From the NCBI RefSeq assembly GCF_002561455.1, contig NZ_NTUP01000074.1, positions 1 through 64,000 of the forward strand: a DNA stretch of 64,000 bases. The letters are read 5' to 3'. The DNA is from Bacillus sp. AFS015802. GTDB taxonomy: Bacteria > Bacillota > Bacilli > Bacillales > Bacillaceae_B. A program made the position numbers and the translations under genes. The notes under the pieces are model-generated. The model did not search any database. It saw nothing but the letters and a program-made list of their open reading frames with translations, and was not told the origin of the DNA. Shown here piece by piece: positions 56,143 to 64,000 of this stretch; position 1 is the stretch's first letter, and every line of letters starts with the position of its first letter.

Positions 56143-56152
56143 AGGAGGTGTA

Positions 56153-56590
56153 CTACTCTATCAGGTCTTTGTCGTCCCATCTTACAACCACTTTGACCGA
56201 TTGACTCCGTTTATGTATTTCGTCGGCAGCTTCTGCCACACATTTTCTTTGAAGCTGAATTTGTTCGGCGATAAAGCCGGTTTCCAGTTTGAAGTTCACA
56301 TCCGTTTTCAGGGACAGGCGACGTTCGATTACAGGTCCGTTCAGCTCAAATGTCATCTCGTTTCTTTTTTGTTCCAGAAGTGTAAGGGTACCCCATCCGG
56401 CCTCAGTGAAAAAGGAAGACACTTCCTCTGTTGACTGAAGGGGGAACTTCCGTGAAAGCTGTTTTCCTCCCCAGTACAGGATATCGGGAGTGTGCTTTCC
56501 CAGTATGTCTGGTATCAAGATGTCGCGTAACATTTCATATCCGAAAATTGGAACGGACGGCTGATGTACTTCTTCTTTTTTCTGTTCCAA
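56153..56590 (-). CDS. yslB: YslB family protein (DUF2507)
   Basis: Soluble 145-residue protein of the DUF2507 family, function unknown. Recognisable segments are VPIFGYEMLRDILIPDILG and ILYWGGKQLSRKFPL near the N-terminus and GTLTLLEQKRNEMTFEL in the middle. TTG 56590 on the - strand follows GAGGGG by eight bases. It lies between lysC and sdhC, as in B. subtilis, on the opposite strand. Confidence 0.9.
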   Translation of the reverse strand: MEQKKEEVHQPSVPIFGYEMLRDILIPDILGKHTPDILYWGGKQLSRKFPLQSTEEVSSFFTEAGWGTLTLLEQKRNEMTFELNGPVIERRLSLKTDVNFKLETGFIAEQIQLQRKCVAEAADEIHKRSQSVKVVVRWDDKDLIE

Positions 56591-56807
56591 GTAAATCCCC
56601 TCTTTCTATAAAACTATTATATACATGAAAAGGGGAATTATCATCCCATACTGTGAAAAAATGACCTTGGGATATTTTGGTGAAATAATATTAATTCATT
56701 GTTTATCGAAATTTTCGCACATTTCAATTGGACAAAACCTCATCTTTTCTGTTATCAATATATTAAAAATATTTTTGCGGTATTGTCGAAATTATGTATA
56801 CGTTTTC

Positions 56808-56836
56808 TTGACGCTTCCACTCCTTGGGAGTAAAAT
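56808..56836 (+). promoter_or_regulatory. sdhCAB promoter
   Basis: TTGACG (56808-56813) and TAAAAT (56831-56836) with a 17-base spacer, about 100 bases before sdhC. The rest of the 352-base gap is A/T-rich with no gene. Confidence 0.75.
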
Positions 56837-56942
56837 GAACATGTCACATTATTGTTACAATATAAAATATGTATCGTCGTCTAATACGTTATGAGTTTGA
56901 TTAGAAAACGAATTCATATTTTATCATTAAGGGGGGTAAATC

Positions 56943-57551
56943 ATGGCTGGAAATCGAGAATTTAATTATCGCAGGCTTCATTCATTGCTAGGTGTTATTC
57001 CAGTTGGATTATTTTTAACACAACATTTAGTCGTGAACCATTTTGCCACTGGTGGGGAAGAATCTTTCAATCAGGCGGCACACTTTATGGAAAGTCTTCC
57101 TTTCCGTTATTTCCTTGAAATTTTTATCATCTTCCTTCCATTGTATTTCCATGCGATTTACGGAATTTACATTGCATTCACTTCGAAGAATAATGCAAGT
57201 AAGTTTGGTTATTTCCGTAACTGGATGTTCTTACTTCAACGTGTTTCCGGGGTGATCACATTCATTTTCGTCACATGGCATATTTGGGAAACAAGGGTCG
57301 CAGCAGCTTTCGGAGCTGAAGTGAACTTTCAAATGATGGAAAACATTTTATCCAATCCGTTGATGCTGGGATTTTATGTGCTTGGTGTACTTTCAACAAT
57401 TTTCCACTTTGCAAACGGATTATGGTCATTCTGCGTTAGCTGGGGACTTACGGTTACACCTCGTTCTCAATTAATTGCTACATATGTTACGATCGGGATT
57501 TTTGTAGCGTTATCGATTGTCGGTATGCGTGCAATCTTTGCTTTCGTATAA
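56943..57551 (+). CDS. sdhC: Succinate dehydrogenase cytochrome b558 subunit
   Basis: Membrane anchor and dihaem subunit of succinate:menaquinone reductase. The 202-residue protein has five transmembrane helices, with haem-ligand histidines expected in RRLHSLLGVIPVG (H14), LTQHLVVNH, LYFHAIYGIY and FVTWHIW. AAGGGGGG precedes the ATG. First gene of sdhCAB. Confidence 0.95.
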   Translation: MAGNREFNYRRLHSLLGVIPVGLFLTQHLVVNHFATGGEESFNQAAHFMESLPFRYFLEIFIIFLPLYFHAIYGIYIAFTSKNNASKFGYFRNWMFLLQRVSGVITFIFVTWHIWETRVAAAFGAEVNFQMMENILSNPLMLGFYVLGVLSTIFHFANGLWSFCVSWGLTVTPRSQLIATYVTIGIFVALSIVGMRAIFAFV

Positions 57552-57624
57552 GCAGAATCAATATACGAGTCTGATAGATTAAGTAAGTGCTCTCGAAGTA
57601 TGGTAGGAAAAGGAGTGAGTCACG

Positions 57625-59388
57625 ATGAGTAAAGGTAAAATCATCGTTGTCGGTGGCGGTTTAGCCGGCCTGATGGCCACAATTAAAGCAGCAGAAAAAG
57701 GAACGCAAGTCGATTTATTCTCACTGGTACCCGTTAAGCGTTCTCACTCAGTATGTGCACAAGGTGGTATTAACGGAGCCGTTAATACAAAAGGGGAAGG
57801 GGATTCTCCTTGGGAACATTTTGATGATACAGTATATGGTGGGGATTTCTTAGCGAATCAACCGCCTGTCAAAGCAATGACGGAAGCGGCACCAGGGATT
57901 ATTCATTTACTCGATCGTATGGGAGTTATGTTTAATCGTACACCTGAAGGATTACTGGATTTCCGTCGCTTCGGTGGAACACAGCATCATAGAACCGCTT
58001 TCGCCGGTGCTACGACTGGTCAGCAATTATTATACGCCCTTGACGAGCAGGTACGCCGTCATGAAGTGGCTGGATTAGTAAGCAAGTTCGAAGGTTGGGA
58101 GTTCCTTGGAGTCGTCATTGATGACGAAGGAGTCGCAAGAGGAATCGTTGCGCAAAACCTTCAAACAATGGAAATCAAATCATTTGCAGCAGATGCCGTG
58201 ATCATGGCATCAGGCGGACCGGGAATCATCTTCGGAAAGTCTACAAACTCTGTCATCAATACAGGTTCAGCCGCTTCGATCGTTTATCAACAAGGTGCTT
58301 ACTATGCAAATGGTGAGTTCATCCAAATTCACCCGACAGCCATTCCAGGGGACGATAAACTTCGCCTCATGAGTGAATCGGCACGCGGTGAAGGTGGACG
58401 TGTCTGGACGTATAAAGACGGTAAGCCTTGGTACTTCCTTGAAGAGAAGTATCCAGCATACGGAAACCTTGTACCCCGTGATATCGCCACACGTGAAATC
58501 TTTGATGTGTGCGTAAACCAAAAGCTTGGTATCAACGGTGAAAACATGGTTTACCTGGATCTATCCCATAAAGATTCAAAAGAGCTTGACATCAAGCTTG
58601 GTGGAATCATTGAAATCTATGAGAAATTCATGGGTGATGATCCACGTAAAGTACCAATGAAAATCTTCCCTGCAGTTCACTATTCAATGGGTGGACTATG
58701 GGTCGATTATGACCAGATGACGAATATCCCTGGTTTATTCGCGGCTGGTGAGTGTGACTACTCTCAGCACGGAGGAAACCGCTTGGGTGCGAACTCACTA
58801 CTATCCGCGATCTATGGCGGTATGGTTGCGGGTCCTAATGCCATTAAATATATTGAAGGTCTTGAGAAAACGGTTGAATCCGTCCCTTCTTCCGTATTCG
58901 ACCGCTATGTGAAACAGGAAGAAGAAAAGTGGAACAACATCATGTCCCTGAATGGCACGGAGAATGCATATGTCATTCATAAAGAGCTTGGAGAATGGAT
59001 GACGGATAATGTTACCGTTGTACGTCATAACGACAAGCTGAAACAAACGGATGAAAAGATCCAGGAACTGATGGAACGTTACCAAAACATCAATATCAAT
59101 GATACGGCTAAGTGGAGCAACCAGGGGGCGACTTTCACACGTCAATTGTGGAATATGCTTCAGCTTGCCCGTGTTATCACGATCGGTGCATTAAATCGTA
59201 ATGAAAGCCGCGGGGCTCATTACAAGCCTGACTTCCCTGAACGTAATGATGAAGAATTCCTGAAGACGACGATGGCTAAGTACAACGCTGCGACCAATTC
59301 GCCGGAATTCCATTACGAGGATGTTGATACTTCACTTATCGCACCGCGTAAGCGTGACTATTCTAAAAGCAAAGGGGGAACGAAATGA
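57625..59388 (+). CDS. sdhA: Succinate dehydrogenase flavoprotein subunit
   Basis: FAD subunit that oxidises succinate to fumarate, 587 residues. The Rossmann motif IIVVGGGLAGLMA is at 5-17; the covalent flavin site is the histidine in RSHSVCAQGG; substrate-binding segments FIQIHPTAIPG and SESARGEGG and the C-terminal RNESRGAHYKPDFP are present. AGGAGTGAG precedes the ATG. sdhB overlaps its stop. Confidence 0.97.
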   Translation: MSKGKIIVVGGGLAGLMATIKAAEKGTQVDLFSLVPVKRSHSVCAQGGINGAVNTKGEGDSPWEHFDDTVYGGDFLANQPPVKAMTEAAPGIIHLLDRMGVMFNRTPEGLLDFRRFGGTQHHRTAFAGATTGQQLLYALDEQVRRHEVAGLVSKFEGWEFLGVVIDDEGVARGIVAQNLQTMEIKSFAADAVIMASGGPGIIFGKSTNSVINTGSAASIVYQQGAYYANGEFIQIHPTAIPGDDKLRLMSESARGEGGRVWTYKDGKPWYFLEEKYPAYGNLVPRDIATREIFDVCVNQKLGINGENMVYLDLSHKDSKELDIKLGGIIEIYEKFMGDDPRKVPMKIFPAVHYSMGGLWVDYDQMTNIPGLFAAGECDYSQHGGNRLGANSLLSAIYGGMVAGPNAIKYIEGLEKTVESVPSSVFDRYVKQEEEKWNNIMSLNGTENAYVIHKELGEWMTDNVTVVRHNDKLKQTDEKIQELMERYQNININDTAKWSNQGATFTRQLWNMLQLARVITIGALNRNESRGAHYKPDFPERNDEEFLKTTMAKYNAATNSPEFHYEDVDTSLIAPRKRDYSKSKGGTK

Positions 59389-60155
59389 TGAGTGAAAATA
59401 AAAAAGTACGTTTTATCATTACTCGTCAAGAAAGCCCGGAAGCAGCCCCTTTCCAAGAAGAGTTCGAACTTGATTACAGACCGAATATGAACGTGATTTC
59501 CGCGTTGATGGAAATCCGTCGTAATCCGGTCAATGCAAAAGGGGAACACACCACTCCGATCAACTGGGATATGAACTGTCTGGAAGAGGTATGTGGAGCT
59601 TGTTCAATGGTGATCAACGGAAAGCCGAGACAATCTTGTACGGCATTGGTCGATCAACTGGAACAGCCGATCCGTCTTGAGCCAATGCGCACTTTCCCTG
59701 TTGTCCGCGACCTGCAGGTAGACCGCAGCCGCATGTTCGACAGTCTGAAGAAAGTAAAAGCATGGATTCCGATTGATGGAACATACGATCTTGGTCCAGG
59801 ACCGCGTATGCCTGAGAAGAAGCGTCAATGGGCTTATGAATTATCGAAATGTATGACTTGTGGTGTATGTTTGGAAGCATGTCCGAATGTGAATAGTAAG
59901 TCAGATTTCATCGGGCCTGCCCCGTTATCTCAAGTCCGCTTGTTCAATGCGCATCCAACGGGTGCCATGAATCAGGATGAGCGTCTTGAATCGATCATGG
60001 GAGACGGTGGCCTTGCCAACTGTGGTAACTCTCAAAACTGTGTGCAGTCTTGTCCTAAGGGAATTCCTTTGACGACTTCAATCGCAGCTTTGAACAGAGA
60101 AACCACCTTCCAAATGTTCAAGAACTTCTTCGGAAGCGACCATATGGTGGACTGA
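59388..60155 (+). CDS. sdhB: Succinate dehydrogenase iron-sulfur subunit
   Basis: Electron-transfer subunit of 255 residues. The [2Fe-2S] ligands lie in CLEEVCGAC and the later QSC (about 64-84). The [4Fe-4S] and [3Fe-4S] ligands lie in CMTCGVCLEACP and CGNSQNCVQSCPKG. AAAGGGGG is followed by tandem ATG codons at 59385 and 59388; the second, giving MSENKKVRF, is preferred by family precedent. It overlaps the sdhA stop and ends the operon. Confidence 0.96.
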   Translation: MSENKKVRFIITRQESPEAAPFQEEFELDYRPNMNVISALMEIRRNPVNAKGEHTTPINWDMNCLEEVCGACSMVINGKPRQSCTALVDQLEQPIRLEPMRTFPVVRDLQVDRSRMFDSLKKVKAWIPIDGTYDLGPGPRMPEKKRQWAYELSKCMTCGVCLEACPNVNSKSDFIGPAPLSQVRLFNAHPTGAMNQDERLESIMGDGGLANCGNSQNCVQSCPKGIPLTTSIAALNRETTFQMFKNFFGSDHMVD

Positions 60156-60168
60156 TTTTTTCGAGCTT

Positions 60169-60200
60169 AAAGCACTTTCCTTCGGGGGAGTGCTTTTTTG
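60169..60200 (+). terminator. Terminator after sdhB
   Basis: AAGCACTTTCC pairs with GGGGAGTGCT around TTCG, followed by six T. Confidence 0.88.
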
Positions 60201-60282
60201 TGTTTAAGCAAAAGGTCTATTTGATGAGTGGTCGTTTAAAAAATAGACCGTTCCTTTCCGATGGGAGGAAGTCGGGGATCGG

Positions 60283-60326
60283 CAGCCGAAGTGAGGAGGC
60301 TCACCGCCAGCCCCGTGGAAAACGAG
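60283..60326. repeat. Remnant of the modular repeat, copy D
   Basis: The block CAGCCGAAGTGAGGAGGCTCACC...CCCCGTGGAAAACGAG matches the right part of the elements at 9992, 21258 and 54248 with a few changes. The left end is missing. Confidence 0.75.
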
Positions 60327-60330
60327 AAGG

Positions 60331-60364
60331 GCTTAGAGATGCAAATATCTCTGAGCTTTTTCTT
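60331..60364 (+). terminator. Second terminator-like hairpin
   Basis: GCTTAGAGAT pairs with ATCTCTGAGC (one G-T pair), followed by TTTTTC. It directly follows repeat remnant D. Confidence 0.65.
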
Positions 60365-60400
60365 TTGTACATGTTCAACAGAACCTAAAGTCCGTTTTAT

Positions 60401-60590
60401 AAATAAGCGGAGGAATTCCGCCTATTTATAAAATAAAACTGAAAATATCTTAAATAGACGGAAAGATTCCGCCTATTTACATAAAAAACGTGAAAATGGA
60501 TAATTTTACTTCCCTTAATCGGAATATTTCCGCTTATATCCCGAAAAAAGCTCTATTCTTCCTTCTTAACCGGAAAATCTCCGCTTATTT
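60401..60590. repeat. Array of four CGGAA...TTCCG palindromes
   Basis: Four hairpin units with TCCG at 60417, 60468, 60529 and 60580, so the spacing is 51, 61 and 51 bases. Units 1 and 2 have near-perfect 11-12 base arms ending TCCGCCTATTTA; units 3 and 4 end TCCGCTTAT. Between units the DNA is A/T-rich. No gene is visible in 60201-60841. Confidence 0.85.
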
Positions 60591-60774
60591 TCAAGCTCAA
60601 CGGTTCCTGAATAAGGATTAGATTTCTTTCTGAATGACTAATAATCCACACAGTCTCCGTTTCATATATGTTTGACGATATTTGCACCTCTAAAGTAAAC
60701 CCGTTAAAAAGAAGGGAAGAGCCCCTGCAGGCTCTATTTTATGCTTATAGGTTTCTTATTTTTCAGAAAAAGGG

Positions 60775-60801
60775 TATAATAAAAAAATGAATAGTCATTC
60801 A
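60775..60801 (+). promoter_or_regulatory. ysmA promoter region with FadR-like operator
   Basis: TATAAT lies at 60775-60780 (a weak TTCTTA sits 16 bases upstream). The stretch 60784-60801 aligns to the FadR consensus with the right half TCATTCA and centre ATAG exact and five of seven left-half bases matching. Its position relative to the -10 is like that of the fadR operator. Binding is inferred. Confidence 0.55.
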
Positions 60802-60841
60802 TTTTCGGATTTCATTTCGTTTGATAAAAGGAGGAGCCAAT

Positions 60842-61312
60842 TTGAAACATTTTACATACATTGAAGATATAGAAACATGGCAAAAAGAATTTTCATTTTC
60901 TATCCATATAAAGGTCCGGTTTTCTGAGACTGATATGTTTGGACATATGAACAATACGGTCCCCTTCACCTATTTTGAAGAAGCGAGGATCGAATATTTA
61001 AAACACATTGGATTTATGCAAAATTGGGTTAAGCCGAAACACGACACGATTCCTGTGGTTGCAGACCTGCAATGTGATTTTGTAAAGCAAGTATTCTTCG
61101 ACGAAACGTTGAGGATCTATGTGAAGGCGAATCGTGTCGGTCATTCTTCGGTGGATATCCATTATATGGCTCTGAATGAAGAAGATGAGATTTGCTTTAT
61201 AGGTAGAGGAACCATGGTGCAAATTTCAAAGCAAACCGGTAAAGGTGTTCCGTGGACGGAAGAAATGAGGGAGAAGCTTCACAGCGAAAGGGCGGTTAAA
61301 AGCCCGGTATAG
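60842..61312 (+). CDS. ysmA: Acyl-CoA thioesterase (hotdog fold) YsmA
   Basis: YbgC-like hotdog thioesterase of 156 residues. The family signature VRFSETDMFGHMNNTVPFTY contains the catalytic Asp region, followed by YFEEARIEYL. TTG 60842 is chosen because AAAGGAGGAG lies eight bases upstream; the ORF from 60821 would swallow that site. It precedes gerE as in B. subtilis. A FadR-like site over its promoter suggests a link to fatty-acid degradation. Confidence 0.9.
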   Translation: MKHFTYIEDIETWQKEFSFSIHIKVRFSETDMFGHMNNTVPFTYFEEARIEYLKHIGFMQNWVKPKHDTIPVVADLQCDFVKQVFFDETLRIYVKANRVGHSSVDIHYMALNEEDEICFIGRGTMVQISKQTGKGVPWTEEMREKLHSERAVKSPV

Positions 61313-61362
61313 CAAGTGAGAGAAATACCTGCCTATTTTTCATTTAACCTCCTTCTCTATGT

Positions 61363-61391
61363 CACTCTATACCCTACCTTCACATATGATA
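61363..61391 (+). promoter_or_regulatory. Candidate sigma-K promoter of gerE
   Basis: CATATGATA (61383-61391) fits the sigma-K -10 CATANNNTA, with CAC at 61363-61365 as the -35 AC element 17 bases upstream. B. subtilis gerE is transcribed by sigma-K. Confidence 0.6.
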
Positions 61392-61457
61392 TTCTGACGA
61401 CCGACAATACCCATCCCCGCGGTTTAAAGCTGGCGAAGGCAAGGAGGGTTACCATAA

Positions 61458-61682
61458 TTGAAGGACAATGATTTTACACACAAACCGTTGCTCACCAAAA
61501 GAGAAAAAGAAGTATTCGAACTGTTGGTTCAAGACAAAACAACTAAAGAAATAGCTAGTGATCTATTTATTAGCGAGAAAACAGTTCGAAATCATATTTC
61601 CAACGCCATGCAAAAGCTTGGAGTGAAGGGGCGATCTCAAGCTGTTGTAGAGCTTCTTCGCATGGGGGAACTCAAGCTTTAA
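61458..61682 (+). CDS. gerE: GerE, late sporulation transcription factor
   Basis: LuxR-type helix-turn-helix regulator of mother-cell spore-coat genes. The 74-residue protein contains KPLLTKREKEVFELLVQDKT and ISEKTVRNHISNAMQKLG and is nearly identical to B. subtilis GerE; it is a stand-alone DNA-binding domain. TTG 61458 follows AAGGAGGG by nine bases. A sigma-K-like promoter lies upstream. Confidence 0.97.
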   Translation: MKDNDFTHKPLLTKREKEVFELLVQDKTTKEIASDLFISEKTVRNHISNAMQKLGVKGRSQAVVELLRMGELKL

Positions 61683-61688
61683 ATGTAA

Positions 61689-61768
61689 GGGACTGATTCT
61701 GATGCCGAACAATTGACGGGTTTCTCCTCGGATGCCTATTAATGTTTGAATGAGAGTCAGTCTCTTTT
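61689..61768 (+). terminator. Possible terminator after gerE
   Basis: GGGACTGATTCT (61689) can pair with AGAGTCAGTCTC (61753-61764), followed by TTTT. The loop of about 50 bases makes it less certain. Confidence 0.45.
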
Positions 61769-61949
61769 AGTTCTCATCCATTTAGGAACTTATCTTGAAT
61801 TTTTGTCTGAAAAAGGCGAAAATGCTAGTAAGGGTGATTCGTGATGAATGAATCATAATCGAAATCGAAGCTAAAGCGGGAAGGCAGACGCTTTCCGGTT
61901 TTTCATAGGGAGTACTTGTCCAGTTTCTGATAATAAAAGGAGAGAAATA

Positions 61950-62408
61950 ATGACGAATTCTAAAGACCAATCCAATGGAGATCTACAAGTTGTGGCAGAT
62001 ATAGAGAAAGACCTGCGATACATATCATCGATCATCAAGCAAAAAGGAAGGGAAATATTAAGTCAGTATGCGATCACGCCTCCGCAGTTCATTGCGCTTC
62101 AGTGGTTATTCGAGTACGGGGACATGACGATCGGGGATCTGTCGAATAAGATGTACCTCGCGTGCAGTACGACGACGGATCTTGTGGACCGGATGGAAAA
62201 AAATCAGCTGGTCGAACGGGTCAAGGATGAAAATGATCGCCGGGTCGTGCGCATTCATATGTTAAAAGAGGGCGAAAGAATTATTGAAGAAGTGATCAAA
62301 AAAAGGCAAAATTATCTTCAGAGTGCTTTAGGGGACTTCTCTGACCAGGAAGTGCTATTATTAAAGGATCATTTAGCAAAACTTCATCAAGAAATTAAAC
62401 CAGAATGA
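61950..62408 (+). CDS. ysmB: MarR-family regulator YsmB
   Basis: Winged-helix MarR-type transcription factor of 152 residues. The DNA-binding core runs from ITPPQFIALQWLFEYG through LSNKMYLACSTTTDLVDRME to the wing DENDRRVVRIHML, flanked by dimerisation helices. Ligand and targets are unknown. AAAGGAGAG precedes the ATG. It ends nine bases before racE, so the two are co-transcribed, as in B. subtilis. Confidence 0.92.
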   Translation: MTNSKDQSNGDLQVVADIEKDLRYISSIIKQKGREILSQYAITPPQFIALQWLFEYGDMTIGDLSNKMYLACSTTTDLVDRMEKNQLVERVKDENDRRVVRIHMLKEGERIIEEVIKKRQNYLQSALGDFSDQEVLLLKDHLAKLHQEIKPE

Positions 62409-62417
62409 GGGAATAAT

Positions 62418-63218
62418 GTGATTCAACCAATCGGCATCATTGATTCTGGGGTAGGGGGACTGACCGTTGCTAGGGAAGTGATGCGGCAGCTGCCAAAAGA
62501 GACCATCTACTATTTAGGTGACACAGCCCGTTGTCCCTACGGACCCAGATCAGCTCAAGAAGTAAAAACGTTCACATGGGAAATGACTCAATATCTCATG
62601 CAATATGATATCAAAATGCTGATCATCGCCTGCAATACAGCCACTGCGGTTGTCCTCGATGAAATTCAGACCCATCTGGATATTCCGGTGATCGGGGTCA
62701 TTCACCCCGGGGCGAGGGCTGCGATCAAGCATACTCATAATAAAAGAATCGGCGTCCTCGGAACCGTGGGGACGATTCACAGCGGCGCCTATGTAGATGC
62801 CCTGCATTCCCTCCACGGAAGCCTGGACGTCACGTCGCTTGCCTGTCCGAAGTTTGTTCCGTTAGTGGAAAGTGGTGAGTATGACAGTTCCATGGCAAGT
62901 GATATTGTGGGGGAAACCCTTCATCCCCTTAAAGATTCCGGGATCGATACCTTGATCTTAGGGTGTACCCATTATCCCCTGTTACAACCGACGATACAGG
63001 CCTATATGGGGCCCGGTGTCAGTGTGATCAGCTCCGGGGACGAAACCGCGCGGGAAGTCAGTACGATCCTTGATTATTACAATCTCCTTTACAGGGGAGT
63101 CCACCAGCCGGAGCACCGCTTTTTCAACACAGGTTCCTCGGCGATCTTTTCACAGATTGCCTCTGATTGGCTGACAGTCGGTGAAGTAAAAGCAGAAACC
63201 ATCCAATTACAAGGGTAA
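62418..63218 (+). CDS. racE: Glutamate racemase
   Basis: Makes D-glutamate for peptidoglycan (and possibly capsule), 266 residues. Active-site cysteines lie in [10 protein letters not shown] and [11 protein letters not shown], and the N-terminal [16 protein letters not shown] supplies the catalytic Asp/Ser. GTG 62418 follows GAGGGAATA. The last codons form the left arm of the transcription terminator, with the stop codon in its loop. Confidence 0.96.
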   Translation: MIQPIGIIDSGVGGLTVAREVMRQLPKETIYYLGDTARCPYGPRSAQEVKTFTWEMTQYLMQYDIKMLIIACNTATAVVLDEIQTHLDIPVIGVIHPGARAAIKHTHNKRIGVLGTVGTIHSGAYVDALHSLHGSLDVTSLACPKFVPLVESGEYDSSMASDIVGETLHPLKDSGIDTLILGCTHYPLLQPTIQAYMGPGVSVISSGDETAREVSTILDYYNLLYRGVHQPEHRFFNTGSSAIFSQIASDWLTVGEVKAETIQLQG

Positions 63219-63244
63219 GATCTTGTAATTGGATGGTTTTTTGT
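63197..63244 (+). terminator. Terminator overlapping the racE 3' end
   Basis: AACCATCCAATTACAAG (from 63197) pairs with CTTGTAATTGGATGGTT (63222-63238), a 17-pair stem, then a T run. The racE stop codon TAA (63216-63218) lies in the loop. Confidence 0.92.
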
Positions 63245-63272
63245 ATTGTTGTTTTTATTGTGAAAAGTTTCG

Positions 63273-63301
63273 GTCTATTTTTCAGCCGGGGCTCGTATAT
63301 A
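63273..63301 (+). promoter_or_regulatory. Candidate sigma-E promoter of gerM
   Basis: GTCTATT (63273-63279) and CGTATATA (63294-63301) with a 14-base spacer resemble sigma-E elements. B. subtilis gerM is sigma-E dependent. The -10 differs from consensus at several positions. Confidence 0.4.
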
Positions 63302-63335
63302 TGTTAGTACAAACTGTCTTTTAGGAGGTTTCCCA

Positions 63336-64000
63336 ATGGCGAAAAAAGCAAAGGTGTCAATAGCGGTAACGGTTTTAGCTTCTTCCATGTATCTCTCAGG
63401 TTGTGGATTACTCAGTTTCGGTGATGATAAGGAGAAAATCGATCCCCCTCAAGACCTTTCCTACTTAAAAGAAGGGGAGAAAGTCGATACAGCCAAGAAA
63501 GAGGATTCAGAGAAAAAGGTCAGCAAGGAAGAAGCGGATGCAGAGACCGTGATGACGGAACTTTATTTAATCGATAAAAATGGTTATGTGGTATCCCAGG
63601 CCATCCCTCTGCCAAGTCAGGAAAGCGTGGCCAAACAGGCACTTGAATACCTGGTGGTGAACGGTCCGGTCCAAAATATCCTGCCAAACGGCTTCCGTGC
63701 TGTATTGCCGGCGGATACACAAGTGACGGTCGATATTAAAGATGGAAAAGCGATTGCTGATTTTTCCCCGGAATTTAATAACTATCAGCCTGAAGATGAG
63801 CAGAAAATCCTGCAATCCGTCACGTGGACATTGACCCAGTTTGATTCAGTTAAGAGCGTGGAGCTTCGTGTAAACGGGTATCCGCTGACAGAGATGCCTG
63901 TGAATGGGACACCGATCGATGAAAAGGGATTAACGAGAAAAGTCGGGATCAACGTGGATACTTCCGGAGTGGTGGATCCTACGAGTACTAAACCACTGAC
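63336..64000 (+). CDS. gerM: GerM, sporulation/germination lipoprotein (3' end outside window)
   Basis: Lipoprotein needed for sporulation and germination, carrying GerM (GMN) domains; in B. subtilis it supports the SpoIIIA-SpoIIQ complex. The signal peptide ends in lipobox LSGC (Cys22), then an acidic linker, then the first GerM domain with LYLIDKNGYVVSQAIPLP and ILPNGFRAVLPADTQV. ATG 63336 follows TAGGAGG. The frame is open to base 64000, about 221 codons, so the C-terminal part is missing from the window. Confidence 0.95.
   Translation, partial: MAKKAKVSIAVTVLASSMYLSGCGLLSFGDDKEKIDPPQDLSYLKEGEKVDTAKKEDSEKKVSKEEADAETVMTELYLIDKNGYVVSQAIPLPSQESVAKQALEYLVVNGPVQNILPNGFRAVLPADTQVTVDIKDGKAIADFSPEFNNYQPEDEQKILQSVTWTLTQFDSVKSVELRVNGYPLTEMPVNGTPIDEKGLTRKVGINVDTSGVVDPTSTKPL

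Noticed and set aside
60200-60388. 62-residue ORF after sdhB
   Set aside because: It reads through repeat remnant D and a terminator-like hairpin and has no credible start site.

Overview
This 64 kb window is chromosomal DNA from an endospore-forming member of the Bacillaceae. The gene order (phoP-phoR-polA-mutM-ytaF-coaE-gapB-speD-nrdR-dnaB-dnaI-ytxC-thrS-infC-rpmI-rplT-ysdA-ysdB-ysdC-sspI-ysgA-pheS-pheT-rnhC-zapA-cvpA-polX-mutS2-yshE-lcfA-fadR-fadB-etfB-etfA-trxA-uvrC-lysC-yslB-sdhCAB-ysmA-gerE-ysmB-racE-gerM) follows the Bacillus subtilis chromosome from memory. It is not B. subtilis itself: hflK-hflC sits between phoR and polA, extra genes lie around ysdA-ysdC, and about 9 kb of accessory genes lie between trxA and uvrC. 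A marine or soil Bacillus/Rossellomorea-like species is a guess. Nearly all genes are on the + strand.

Layout. 0.2-5 kb: phosphate two-component system, then an array of PhoP-box-like hexamers in 11-base register ahead of a promoter-like -10 and a terminator, then hflKC. 5-10 kb: DNA replication and repair (polA, mutM), ytaF and coaE. 10-17 kb: gluconeogenic gapB with a CcpN-type operator, speD with a structured leader, nrdR, dnaB-dnaI, ytxC. 17-21 kb: T-box-controlled thrS and the infC-rpmI-rplT operon with an L20-type leader. 21.5-26.6 kb: ysdA, a membrane protein, ysdB behind a sigma-W promoter, dUTPase, M42 aminopeptidase, cysteine hydrolase, sspI, ysgA. 26.6-37.4 kb: T-box-controlled pheST, rnhC, zapA, cvpA, polX, mutS2, yshE and a 27-codon membrane peptide. 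37.6-43.4 kb: fatty-acid beta-oxidation and electron-transfer genes with a FadR operator, then trxA.

43.4-52.4 kb is the accessory region. A lipoprotein gene behind two Fur boxes and a secreted, C-terminally anchored helical protein behind a perfect Fur box (followed by an FTR1 iron permease) flank a tightly overlapping four-gene operon: sugar epimerase, flippase-like membrane protein, membrane-bound phosphodiesterase, polyprenol-type glycosyltransferase. A GT-C-like membrane protein follows and is translationally coupled to uvrC. I read this as an iron-uptake module beside an uncharacterised lipid-linked glycan pathway. 54-64 kb: lysine-riboswitch-controlled lysC with an internal start for the beta subunit, yslB, sdhCAB, ysmA with a FadR-like site, gerE, ysmB, racE and the start of gerM, which runs off the window.

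Intergenic DNA holds several repeat systems: a modular imperfect palindrome in three copies plus a remnant (two copies carry the same 126-base insert), and three phased arrays (21-base, 25-base and about 51/61-base spacing), each just downstream of an operon terminator.
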